Assembly (NCBI RefSeq): GCF_004168035.1
Contig: NZ_SDPU01000010.1
Location: 123,542 to 187,541, forward strand
Reading direction: 5' to 3'
Source: Nocardioides iriomotensis
Lineage (GTDB): Bacteria; Actinomycetota; Actinomycetes; Propionibacteriales; Nocardioidaceae
Length of the DNA: 64,000 nucleotides
Position 1 is the stretch's first letter, and each line of letters starts with the position of its first letter. Below the pieces are notes generated by a model. That model saw nothing but the letters and a program-made list of their open reading frames with translations. It was not told the DNA's origin and did no database searches. Positions 54,251 through 64,000 of this stretch are shown in pieces. The position numbers were made by a program, and so were the translations under genes.

Positions 54251-56626
54251 ATGTCCGCGCGTCGCACCGATTCGCTCCGTCCTGCCTCCGTGATCTCCCA
54301 CCTGGGCGTCATGGTCGCCGTCGCCGGGGTGATGGGCGTGCTGGTTGCCGGCCTCGCCATCCCGTTCGCCGGTGTCGCCGGGCTCGGCGCCCGGGACGTC
54401 GCGCGCAGCATGGACAAGATCCCGGCCGAGCTGGCCGCCGAGCCGCTGCCCCAGCGCACGCGCCTGCTGGCCGCCGACGGCTCGGTGCTCGCGACGCTCT
54501 ACGACCAGAACCGGGTCAACATCCCGCTCGCCAAGGTCGCCCCGATCATGCGCAAGTCGATCATCTCGATCGAGGACTACCGCTACTACCAGCACGGCGC
54601 GCTCGACCTGCGGGGCACGCTCCGCGCGTTCGTCACCAACGAGGTCTCCGACTCCACCGTCCAGGGTGGCTCGTCGATCACGCAGCAGATGGTCAAGATG
54701 ACCCTGCTCAACCAGGCGAAGACCGACGAGGAGCGGGTCGCCGCCACCGACGACACCTACGAGCGCAAGATCCGCGAGCTGCGCTACGCCATCGCCTTCG
54801 AGGAGAAGTACTCCAAGGACTGGATCCTGGAGCGCTACCTCAACATCGCCTACTTCGGCGACGGCGCGCACGGCATCCAGGCCGCCTCGCGGCACTACTT
54901 CTCCAAGCCGGCCTCCCGGCTCAAGCTGCACGAGGCCGCCCTGCTCGCCGGTCTGGTGAAGAACCCGACGGCCTACGACCCCACCAACGACCGGGTCGAG
55001 GCCAAGAAGCGCCGCAACGTCGTGATCCAGCGGATGCTGGACCTCAACGTCATCTCGCAGTCCGAGGCCGACAAGGCCATGAAGCGCGGGCTCGGCCTCG
55101 ACGTCACGCCGTCGAGCAACGGCTGCGTGTCGTCGCGGGCGCCGTTCTTCTGCGACTACGCCGTCCAGTACCTCATGTCCGACAAGGCCCTCGGCAAGAC
55201 GCCCGAGGAGCGCAAGGCCCTGCTCAACAGCGGCGGCCTGACCGTCAAGACCACGATCGACCCCCGCTACCAGCGCGCCGCCGACAACTCCGTCCGGGCG
55301 CACGTCTACCCGACCAACCAGGCGATCGGCGGCCTGGCCATGGTCCAGCCGGGGTCCGGTGAGGTGCGCGCGCTGGCCCAGTCGCGCCCGATGGGCGCCA
55401 ACAAGAAGAAGGGCGAGACCTACCTCAACTACGTGGTGCCCGCGAAGTACGGCGACGCCAACGGCTTCCAGGCCGGCTCGACGTTCAAGGCGTTCGTCCT
55501 CGCGGCGGCGATCAAGCAGGGCATCCCGCTGTCGACGCAGATCTCCGCGCCCCAGACGGTCTCGCTGCCCAACAACACGTTCGAGACCTGCGACGGCCAC
55601 CTCCTCAGCACGGACGTCTGGTCCCCGCAGAACTCCACCGGCACCGGCACCTTCGACCTCTACAGCGGCACCCAGCAGTCGGTGAACACCTTCTTCGCCC
55701 AGCTCGAGCAGCGCACCGGCCTGTGCGACCCGGTGACCCTGGCCCGGGAGATGGGCGTCAACGTCCCTGACTCGGACGTCGTGCCGCCGTTCACCCTCGG
55801 CGTCACCAACGTCGACCCGCTCACGATGGCCGGCGCGTACTCCACCTTCGCCGCGCGCGGCATCTACTGCGAGCCCCGGCCGGTCACCGAGGTGCTCAAC
55901 AGCAACGGCAAGCCGATCGAGACCTACCCCGAGCGCTGCAAGCAGCTGCTGCCGACCGCCGTCGCCGACGCGGTCAACGACGTGCTGCGGGGCGTGCAGG
56001 AGCCGGGCGGCTTCGGGTACGGCGCCGGCATCAACCTGACCCAGCCCTCGGCCGGCAAGACCGGCACGATCAACAAGAACATGGCGGTGTGGTTCGTCGG
56101 CTACACCCCCGACCTCGCCACGGCGTCGATGATCGCCGGCGCCAACAGCAAGGGCGAGTGGGTGTCCCTCGAGGGACAGACGATCGGCCCGTCGTACGTC
56201 TACAGCGCCGCCGGCTCCACGCTCGCCGGCCCGATGTGGGGCGACGCGATGAAGGCGATCGAACCGATCCTGCCCGACACCGACTTCAACATGCCGGACC
56301 CGACCGCGGTCCAGGGCCAGATGGTCACGGTGCCCTCCGTCGGCGGCGCGAGCCCGTCCGATGCCGCCAACGCGCTGCGCGAGGCCGGGCTCAACCCGGT
56401 CGTCGGCCCGATGGTCGAGAGCGACTACGCCTACGGCACGGTCGCGTTCCTGTCACCCGGCTCGGGCACCCAGGTCGCCAGTGGCAGCACGGTCACGATC
56501 TACGTCTCCAACGGCGTGTCCCCCGGCAGCACCGACAACGGCGGCGGTGGCGGCGGCGGTGGCGGCGGCGACAACGGGCCGGGCAACAACGGCCGCGGCA
56601 ACGGCAACGGTCGCGGGAACCGCTGA
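54251..56626 (+). CDS. ponA2: Bifunctional penicillin-binding protein with PASTA domain (PonA2)
   Basis: The 791-residue class A PBP has an N-terminal membrane helix (about 15-45). Glycosyltransferase motifs are IEDYRYYQHGALDLRG (Glu108) and QGGSSITQQMVK (138-149). Transpeptidase motifs are Ser410 in GSTFKAF, SVN (477-479) and KTGT (603-606). A C-terminal PASTA-like repeat (about 692-752) precedes a Gly/Asn-rich tail of about 30 residues that is unusual and probably extracellular. It polymerises and cross-links peptidoglycan; in mycobacteria PonA2 matters under stress. It is divergent from whiB4, as in M. tuberculosis. Confidence 0.96.
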   Translation: MSARRTDSLRPASVISHLGVMVAVAGVMGVLVAGLAIPFAGVAGLGARDVARSMDKIPAELAAEPLPQRTRLLAADGSVLATLYDQNRVNIPLAKVAPIMRKSIISIEDYRYYQHGALDLRGTLRAFVTNEVSDSTVQGGSSITQQMVKMTLLNQAKTDEERVAATDDTYERKIRELRYAIAFEEKYSKDWILERYLNIAYFGDGAHGIQAASRHYFSKPASRLKLHEAALLAGLVKNPTAYDPTNDRVEAKKRRNVVIQRMLDLNVISQSEADKAMKRGLGLDVTPSSNGCVSSRAPFFCDYAVQYLMSDKALGKTPEERKALLNSGGLTVKTTIDPRYQRAADNSVRAHVYPTNQAIGGLAMVQPGSGEVRALAQSRPMGANKKKGETYLNYVVPAKYGDANGFQAGSTFKAFVLAAAIKQGIPLSTQISAPQTVSLPNNTFETCDGHLLSTDVWSPQNSTGTGTFDLYSGTQQSVNTFFAQLEQRTGLCDPVTLAREMGVNVPDSDVVPPFTLGVTNVDPLTMAGAYSTFAARGIYCEPRPVTEVLNSNGKPIETYPERCKQLLPTAVADAVNDVLRGVQEPGGFGYGAGINLTQPSAGKTGTINKNMAVWFVGYTPDLATASMIAGANSKGEWVSLEGQTIGPSYVYSAAGSTLAGPMWGDAMKAIEPILPDTDFNMPDPTAVQGQMVTVPSVGGASPSDAANALREAGLNPVVGPMVESDYAYGTVAFLSPGSGTQVASGSTVTIYVSNGVSPGSTDNGGGGGGGGGGDNGPGNNGRGNGNGRGNR

Positions 56627-56650
56627 CCCGTCGACTCGTGCCTCGCCTCC

Positions 56651-57121
56651 TCAGGAACCGAGCTGGCGGCGCACCTCCGCCGCGACGGCGCCCCCGTCGG
56701 CGCGACCCTTCACCTGCGGCTGCAGCGCGCCCATGACCCGACCCATCGCCTTCATGCCCTCGCCCGCGACGCCCTGGTCGGCGATGACGCCCGCGACCAG
56801 GTCGCGGATCTCGTCGTCGGAGAGCTGCGCCGGCAGGTAGTCGGCGATCACCCCGGCCTCGGCACGCTCCTGCGCGGCGCTCTCGGTGCGCCCGGCGTCG
56901 TCGAACGCATCGGCGGCCTCGCGACGCTTCTTCGCCTCCGTGCTGAGCACGCCGATGACGTCGTCGTCGCTGAGCTCCTTGGACTCCTTGCCGGCGACCT
57001 CGGCATTGGTGATCGAGGTGAGCACCATGCGCAGCGTGGAGGCGCGCAGCGAGTCGCGAGCCTTCATCGCCGCGGTGAGGTCGGTGCGCAGTCGGTCCTT
57101 GAGATCACCCATATCAGGCAT
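56651..57121 (-). CDS. GatB/YqeY domain protein
   Basis: The 156-residue protein matches the YqeY family: LKDRLRTDLTAAMKARDS, TLRMVLTSITNAEV, IADYLPAQLSDDEI and the C-terminal helix KAMGRVMGALQPQVKGRADG seen also in GatB. It may act on tRNA-linked substrates, but the role of stand-alone YqeY is unknown. I chose ATG 57121, which lies 6 bp after CAGGCT; ATG 57112 is also possible. It is divergent from the metallophosphoesterase with only 17 bp between starts. Confidence 0.88.
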   Translation of the reverse strand: MPDMGDLKDRLRTDLTAAMKARDSLRASTLRMVLTSITNAEVAGKESKELSDDDVIGVLSTEAKKRREAADAFDDAGRTESAAQERAEAGVIADYLPAQLSDDEIRDLVAGVIADQGVAGEGMKAMGRVMGALQPQVKGRADGGAVAAEVRRQLGS

Positions 57122-57138
57122 TGTGGCAGCCTGGGGCA

Positions 57139-58098
57139 ATGCACTTCTCCGCGTCCCGTGCCGTCGGCCTGGCCGCAGCCGCCGGCGTCGCGGGGCTCGC
57201 GTACGCGTCCGTCGTCGAGCTGCGCTGGTTCGCCCTGCGCCGGGCCGAGGTCCCGGTGCTCCCGCCGGGTCACCGGCCGCTGACGGTGCTGCACCTGTCC
57301 GACCTGCACCTCACGCCCCACCAGCTCCGCAAGCAGGACTGGCTGCGCGACCTGGCCCGGCTCGAGCCGGACCTCGTCGTCGACACCGGCGACAACCTCG
57401 CGCACCAGGACTCCGTGCCGTTCCTCGTCAACGCGCTCGGCGACCTGCTCGGCGTGCCCGGCGTCTTCGTCTTCGGCTCCAACGACTACTTCGCGCCGAC
57501 GACCCGCAACCCGGTGCGCTACCTGCTGCCCGACGACGGGCGCCGCGTCACGCACACGCCTCCGCTGCCCTGGCGCGACCTGCGCGACGAGCTGGAGCGA
57601 CACGGCTGGACGGACCTCACCAACCGTCGCGCCACCCTGACGATCCGCGGCACGCGGATCGCGTTCGCCGGCGTCGACGACCCGCACCTGGAGTACGACG
57701 ACCTCGCGGCCGTGGCCGGTCCGGCCGACCAGGACGCCGACGTGCGGCTCGGCGTCGCGCACGCGCCGTACCTCCGGGTGCTCGACCAGATGGCCGCCGA
57801 CGGCTACGACGCGATCCTGGCCGGGCACACGCACGGCGGGCAGCTCTGCCTGCCGGGCAAGGGCGCGCTGGTGACCAACTGCGACCTCGACCCGGCCCGC
57901 GCCAAGGGCCTGCACCGGCACCCGGCCGACGCGCCTCCCGGCACGCCCGGCAGCGCCTGGCTGCACGTGTCGGCGGGCCTCGGGACGTCGCCGTACGCGC
58001 CGGTGCGGTTCTGCTGCCGACCCGAGGCCACGCTGCTCACCCTGACCCCTCGTCCCGCGGAGAGCACCGGTTTCTCGGGTGCCGGGGGCGTCGGCTAG
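57139..58098 (+). CDS. Metallophosphoesterase with N-terminal membrane anchor
   Basis: The 319-residue protein has an N-terminal helix (about 7-25) and the calcineurin-like motifs VLHLSDLHLTPHQ (D-x-H), VVDTGDNLAHQ (GDxx), FVFGSNDYF (usually GNHD/E) and LAGHTHGGQLCLP. The GNHD histidine is replaced by Asn in a GSND form, which may alter activity. It corresponds by position to mycobacterial Rv3683. The ATG 57139 is just 17 bp from the divergent YqeY start. Its TAG stop is part of the tRNA-Pro -10 box. Confidence 0.9.
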   Translation: MHFSASRAVGLAAAAGVAGLAYASVVELRWFALRRAEVPVLPPGHRPLTVLHLSDLHLTPHQLRKQDWLRDLARLEPDLVVDTGDNLAHQDSVPFLVNALGDLLGVPGVFVFGSNDYFAPTTRNPVRYLLPDDGRRVTHTPPLPWRDLRDELERHGWTDLTNRRATLTIRGTRIAFAGVDDPHLEYDDLAAVAGPADQDADVRLGVAHAPYLRVLDQMAADGYDAILAGHTHGGQLCLPGKGALVTNCDLDPARAKGLHRHPADAPPGTPGSAWLHVSAGLGTSPYAPVRFCCRPEATLLTLTPRPAESTGFSGAGGVG

Positions 58099-58101
58099 AC
58101 T
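58096..58101 (+). promoter_or_regulatory. -10 element of tRNA-Pro, overlapping the upstream stop codon
   Basis: TAGACT begins with the TAG stop of the metallophosphoesterase gene. With TTCTCG (58072-58077) 18 bp upstream as -35, transcription would begin near 58108, about 33 bp before the mature tRNA. Confidence 0.5.
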
Positions 58102-58140
58102 CTGCGACGGCCCAGCGACCAGAGGTCGTTCCGGGCCACT

Positions 58141-58214
58141 CGGGCTGTGGCGCAGCTTGGTAGCGCGCCTCGTTCGGGACGAGGAGGCCGCAGGTTCAAA
58201 TCCTGTCAGCCCGA
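58141..58214 (+). tRNA. tRNA-Pro (anticodon CGG)
   Basis: The 74-nt gene folds into a cloverleaf: acceptor CGGGCTG (58141-58147) pairs with CAGCCCG (58207-58213), discriminator A at 58214; D-arm GCGCAGCTTGGTAGCGC; anticodon stem CCTCG/CGAGG with loop TTCGGGA, anticodon CGG; T-loop TTCAAAT. No CCA is encoded (CCG follows). A hairpin terminator follows at 58223. Confidence 0.97.
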
Positions 58215-58222
58215 CCGAGTAC

Positions 58223-58260
58223 GCAGGGGCTCCCACCGCACGCGCCGTGGGAGCCTCTGC
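58223..58260 (+). terminator. Terminator after tRNA-Pro
   Basis: GCAGGGGCTCCCAC (58223-58236) pairs with GTGGGAGCCTCTGC (58247-58260), with one G-T pair, 8 bp past the tRNA. A short GCGTTT follows. Confidence 0.75.
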
Positions 58261-58298
58261 GCGTTTCGGCGCCACCCGGGGCGTGGGAGACTCCCGGC

Positions 58299-59000
58299 AT
58301 GGCCGACGACGACCGCCGCGAGGAGCCCTCGCTGGAGCTGCCCTCGTTGTTCCGTCGTCGCAACAAGCCGGACAAGCGGGCGGAGCCCGCCGCGCCGCCG
58401 GCCCGCCCCACGGAGCCGCCCGCCGAGCCGCGCGCCGAGCCGCCCGTCGAGCCGCCCGTCGCGGCACCCCTCGAGACACCCACCCAGCCGGTCCAGGTGG
58501 TCGAGCCCGAGCCTGCACCCGTCGCCGCGCCCGCTCCGGCGCCGGCACCCCCGGCACCCGCACGCGCGGCTCGGCGCGCGGCCCGGACCGGCCCGGTGCT
58601 CCCGATCACGCTCGCGGCCCTCGTCGTCGGCCTGGTCGTCGGCCTGACCGGCGCGGGCCTCACCTGGGGCGGGCTGCAGGCCTGCGAGGCCGTGCGCGGC
58701 ACCGAGTCCTGCGGCGGGTCCGGCCTGCTGCTGCTCGTCGCGATCGTCGCCGTGATGGCCCTGGTCGGCGCCGTGCTGCTCGCGCTGCTGCGGGTGCCCG
58801 ACGCCCGCAGCGTCAGCGTTCTCGGCACCGGCATCATCTGCGTGGTCGCGATGGTGGGGCTGCTCGAGGTGGTGTTCAGCGCCACGATGTTCGTCGCCGT
58901 GCCGGTGCTGGGCGCGCTCGCCTACGTCGTGGCCTCCTGGGTCACGACGAGGTTCGTCGAGCAGGTCGACGACGACGGTCCGGACATCGACCTCCGGTAG
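58299..59000 (+). CDS. Four-helix membrane protein with Pro/Ala-rich N terminus
   Basis: I do not recognise a family. The 233-residue protein has an acidic/arginine-rich start (RREEPSLELPSLFRRRNK), a Pro/Ala/Glu low-complexity stretch (about 30-100) with APAPAPAPPAPAR, then four transmembrane helices (about 108-128, 144-165, 170-195, 198-218). The stop at 59000 directly abuts the asd stop on the other strand (59001). Confidence 0.65.
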   Translation: MADDDRREEPSLELPSLFRRRNKPDKRAEPAAPPARPTEPPAEPRAEPPVEPPVAAPLETPTQPVQVVEPEPAPVAAPAPAPAPPAPARAARRAARTGPVLPITLAALVVGLVVGLTGAGLTWGGLQACEAVRGTESCGGSGLLLLVAIVAVMALVGAVLLALLRVPDARSVSVLGTGIICVVAMVGLLEVVFSATMFVAVPVLGALAYVVASWVTTRFVEQVDDDGPDIDLR

Positions 59001-61407
<2,407 letters not shown>

Positions 61408-61526
61408 GTCACAACGCCTTCGACTTCGATCGGTCCGAACTTCCCGCCGAGTCTAACGACGGCGCTCCGGGCCGCTCCGGGGCGCGACGGATGCCGGACA
61501 GCGCCCTGCCGGGCCCTCGGGTGTGC

Positions 61527-62141
61527 TCAGGAGTCGGCGGACTCCAGCATCTCGTCGGCGGCCTCGACCTGCTCGGCCTCGCTCTCGAACTCGGCGTCGA
61601 ACCGGTCGTGGGAGAGCACCGACTGCAGCGCGCGCAGCACGCCGGACGCCTCCGTGCCCCAGGTGGACATGTAGGAGAACTGCCACCACCACAGCGCCTC
61701 GCTGACCCGGCCCGCGCGGTAGTGGCGCATGCCGTGGGCCAGCGCGCTGGCGATGCTGGTGAGGTCGTCGGAGACCAGGGAGCTGACCATCTCCGGCGGG
61801 TCGACGTAGGGGTCGAACACCTCGGTGTAGGCGTCTACGCCCTCGAGGAGCACCGCGAGTCGCAGCCGCATCGCGTCGAGGTCGGGGTCGGGGCCGGCGT
61901 CGGGTTCGTACTCGTCGGCGGGGGTGAAGTCGGTGTGCACCCCGAGGCGGCCGCCCGCGAGCAGCACCTGGCTGACCTCGAGCAGGAGCAGGGAGATGGC
62001 CTGGCCACCGGTGGCGTCGCCGCGGGCGATCGCCTGCAGGGCGAGCAGGAACGACTCGACCTGGTCGGCGATCTGCTGCGCGAAGTCCTCCAGGTCGCTG
62101 CCCGGCGCTGCGTCACCGGGGGTGGCCGAGGTGTCAGTCAT
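61527..62141 (-). CDS. DUF5063 domain protein
   Basis: The 204-residue protein has the DUF5063 layout, all-helical and acidic, with [46 protein letters not shown] and [12 protein letters not shown]. Function is unknown. The ATG at 62141 overlaps the recR stop by 8 bp, so it is translated with recR. Confidence 0.87.
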   Translation of the reverse strand: MTDTSATPGDAAPGSDLEDFAQQIADQVESFLLALQAIARGDATGGQAISLLLLEVSQVLLAGGRLGVHTDFTPADEYEPDAGPDPDLDAMRLRLAVLLEGVDAYTEVFDPYVDPPEMVSSLVSDDLTSIASALAHGMRHYRAGRVSEALWWWQFSYMSTWGTEASGVLRALQSVLSHDRFDAEFESEAEQVEAADEMLESADS

Positions 62142-62733
62142 CGACGGCACGTCTCCCTTCGAAAGCTCGTCCGAGCGTGACCTCGTCGGCGTACTCGAGG
62201 TCCCCTCCTACCGGAAGTCCACTCGCTAGCCGCGTCACACGCAACCCCATCGGCTTGAGCAGCCGGGTGAGGTACGTCGCGGTCGCCTCGCCCTCCAGGT
62301 TGGGGTCGGTGGCCAGGATCACCTCGGTGACGGCGCCGTCGGCGAGCCGGGTCATCAGCTCCCGGATGCGCAGCTCGTCGGGGCCGATGCCCTCGATCGG
62401 GGAGATCGCGCCACCCAGGACGTGGTAGCGGCCGCGGAACTCCCTGGTCCGCTCGATCGCGACGACGTCCTTCGACTCCTCGACCACGCACAGCACGCTG
62501 GGGTCGCGGCGCGGGTCGCGGCAGATCCGGCAGGTCTCCTCCTCGGCGACGTTGCCGCAGACGGAGCAGAACCTCACCCGCTCCTTCACCTCGACCAGCA
62601 CCTGCGCCAGCCGGCGTACGTCGACCGGGTCGGCCGACAGCAGGTGGAACGCGATGCGCTGGGCGCTCTTCGGCCCGACACCCGGGAGCCGACCGAGCTC
62701 GTCGATCAGGTCCTGGACGATGCCTTCGTACAC
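62134..62733 (-). CDS. recR: Recombination protein RecR
   Basis: RecR acts with RecO and RecF in loading RecA at gaps. The 199-residue protein has the helix-hairpin-helix [20 protein letters not shown], a zinc finger ([16 protein letters not shown]) and a Toprim domain ([32 protein letters not shown]). The GTG start at 62733 follows AGAGAGAGC. The order ybaB-recR matches other bacteria. Confidence 0.97.
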   Translation of the reverse strand: MYEGIVQDLIDELGRLPGVGPKSAQRIAFHLLSADPVDVRRLAQVLVEVKERVRFCSVCGNVAEEETCRICRDPRRDPSVLCVVEESKDVVAIERTREFRGRYHVLGGAISPIEGIGPDELRIRELMTRLADGAVTEVILATDPNLEGEATATYLTRLLKPMGLRVTRLASGLPVGGDLEYADEVTLGRAFEGRRAVDD

Positions 62734-62772
62734 GCTGCTCTCTCTGGCTCTCTCAGGCTCCGGTGCCGGCTC

Positions 62773-63156
62773 TCAGAAGCCGAACGGCGCGCCGCCCGGG
62801 CCGACCTCGCCCTGGCCGCCGCCCAGCCCGCCCAGCCCGCCGGCCAGCGGGCCCATCGCCTCGGCGGCGAGCGCGTCGGACTTGGCCCGCGCGTCGCGGA
62901 ACGCCGCGACGATCAGGTCCTCGAGGTCCTCGGGGTCGGCGGGGTCGAAGGAGTCCTTCTTGATCTTCACGCCGACCAGCTCGCCGGTGCCGCTCACGGT
63001 GACGGTGACGAGGCCGTCGCCGACCGTGCCGTCGACGCGCGCGTCGGCGAGCTCCTCCTGGGCGCTGACCATCTGCTGCTGCATCTGCTGCGCCTGCTGG
63101 AGGAGGGCGTTCATGTCGAAGCCGCCGAAGGGGTTCTCGGGGGTGTTGCTGCTCAT
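62773..63156 (-). CDS. YbaB/EbfC nucleoid-associated protein
   Basis: The 127-residue protein has the YbaB pattern: LLQQAQQMQQQMVSAQEELA, then VTVSGTGELVGVKIKKDSFD and EDLIVAAFRDARAKSDALAA, with a flexible Gly-rich tail. YbaB dimers bind DNA and usually sit between dnaX and recR, as here. Confidence 0.95.
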   Translation of the reverse strand: MSSNTPENPFGGFDMNALLQQAQQMQQQMVSAQEELADARVDGTVGDGLVTVTVSGTGELVGVKIKKDSFDPADPEDLEDLIVAAFRDARAKSDALAAEAMGPLAGGLGGLGGGQGEVGPGGAPFGF

Positions 63157-63202
63157 GGGGTCACTCTCTCGCGTGAGGGGTCGGTCGGGATCGCGGCGCG
63201 CC

Positions 63203-64000
63203 TCACTCGTGCCGGATCTCCTCGATCACGCTGGCACCGAGCTCGCGCTGCAGGAGCTGCGCGCCGCCCAGGTCGTCGTCGGCGTCGGGGTCGTCGGGGT
63301 CGACATCGGCGTCGCGCTCGACCATCGAGGTGTCCTCGCGGCGGCCCTGGCCCTGGGGCCGTGTGGCCTGGATCGCGCCGCGGGCGTTGGCCACCGCCTG
63401 CGGGTCGACGGGTCGACGCTCGGGCGCGTCGGCCGGGGGCCGCGCGGGCTCGGGCGCAGGATCCGGCGCCCCCTCCCGAGCGGAGTCCGGCGCGGAGGGC
63501 TCCGCTGCTGCCGTCTCGTCGGCCGGTCCGGGCGACGGCGTCACCGCCGGCTGCGTGACCGTCGTGGTGTCGACGTGGGCGCCGGGCTGCGCGGTCGGGT
63601 CGACGATCGCCTCGATCCGCCAGTCGTGACCGATCACGTCGATCGCGGCCTGGCGCAAGATCTCCTCGCTGCCGCCGCTGCTGAACGACTGCCGAGCGCC
63701 GGCGTTGACGAGGGCGACCGTGAGGGTCTTGTCGTCGACGGCGGCGACCTGGGCGTTCTGGCTGAGCAGGATCCAGGTGAACCGGCGCTTGTCCTTCACG
63801 GACTCGAGCAGGTCGGGCCACAGCCGGCGTACGTCGACCAGGGTGAGGCTGCCCGCGGCCGGCGCCGGGGTGGCGGAGGCGGCGGGCACGGCCGGGGCGG
63901 GCGCGGCAGGTGTGGGCCGCTCGGCCGGCACGGGCGGCGGGGCGTCGTCGCGGGCGGCGGGCGCCGCGGGAGCCTCGACCGGGGCGATCTCGGGCGCGGG
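63203..64000 (-). CDS. dnaX: DNA polymerase III gamma/tau subunit (5' part outside window)
   Basis: Only the C-terminal 265 codons are inside the window. The frame is open to position 64000. Visible parts are an Ala/Pro-rich linker (63830-64000), the tau domain (RRLWPDLLESVKDKRRFTW, QNAQVAAVDDKTLTVALVN, SEEILRQAAIDVIGHDWRIE), a second Pro/Ala linker, and an acidic tail ending GASVIEEIRHE. It precedes ybaB and recR in the conserved order. Confidence 0.93.
   Translation of the reverse strand, partial: PAPEIAPVEAPAAPAARDDAPPPVPAERPTPAAPAPAVPAASATPAPAAGSLTLVDVRRLWPDLLESVKDKRRFTWILLSQNAQVAAVDDKTLTVALVNAGARQSFSSGGSEEILRQAAIDVIGHDWRIEAIVDPTAQPGAHVDTTTVTQPAVTPSPGPADETAAAEPSAPDSAREGAPDPAPEPARPPADAPERRPVDPQAVANARGAIQATRPQGQGRREDTSMVERDADVDPDDPDADDDLGGAQLLQRELGASVIEEIRHE

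Overview
The window is about 64 kb of very GC-rich DNA with dense, often overlapping genes. It is chromosomal core sequence from an actinobacterium. The gene set fits Propionibacteriales, most likely a Nocardioides-like organism: a BldG anti-anti-sigma factor, a WhiB protein, Crp, a Ssd/Tad block, a MarP-type protease, PonA2 with a PASTA domain, and a dTMP kinase fused to an MFS domain. Gene order follows the Mycobacterium tuberculosis Rv3646c-Rv3721c stretch and the Streptomyces topA-bldG-acs stretch, as I remember them. The genus is an inference. There is no rRNA operon, CRISPR array, prophage or transposase gene.

Layout. (1) 1-13.7 kb: tmk-MFS fusion (cut by the window edge), topA, a lipoprotein, a methyltransferase, the proton pump hppA, an anti-sigma/BldG pair and a DUF1998-type helicase. 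(2) 13.7-18.6 kb: a minus-strand Tad/Flp-type operon (Ssd, TadA, TadB, TadC, a DUF4244 pilin-like peptide, two TadE-like proteins). (3) 18.6-21.5 kb: a HAD phosphatase, an intergenic region that probably encodes the actinobacterial 6S-like RNA (Ms1/MTS2823/scr3559), a degenerate Fic protein and a small ribbon-helix-helix-like regulator. (4) 21.5-31.9 kb: a methyltransferase, then an acetate block: soluble LytS-type kinase, LytTR regulator, two small-membrane-protein/symporter pairs and Acs, followed by a holin-like protein and an EphE-like hydrolase. (5) 31.8-40.7 kb: flavodoxin, Usp, a MarR-GNAT fusion, MarP, CoA Nudix, TlpA, Nth, Crp, an MBL enzyme, a second Nudix, RidA and DUF4177.

(6) 40.8-51.1 kb is an accessory island relative to the mycobacterial order. 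It holds an esterase, a NarL-type two-component system with an FtsX-type ABC exporter, a self-sufficient StyA-StyB fusion monooxygenase, an AbiEi/DUF559 nuclease-like protein and a 3-oxoacid CoA-transferase. (7) 51.2-64 kb returns to core genes: paired ArsA/GET3-like ATPases, WhiB4-like, PonA2, YqeY, a metallophosphoesterase, tRNA-Pro(CGG), asd, lysC (with the internal beta-subunit start), a DUF5063 protein, recR, ybaB and the 3' part of dnaX.

The most unusual features are two small repeat families. One is an intergenic insert (52257-52313 and 60062-60142) that sits inside ATGA stop/start overlaps. It carries its own ATG-to-TGA mini-ORF (18 or 26 codons), so translational coupling between host genes could continue through it. 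The other is a 55-bp palindromic repeat present three times in the accessory island, each copy 4-11 bp after a stop codon. Many genes also have a TAnnnT -10 box ending 6-7 bp before the start codon, which predicts widespread leaderless transcription. Two regulator genes carry inverted repeats directly over such a -10/start, which suggests autorepression.
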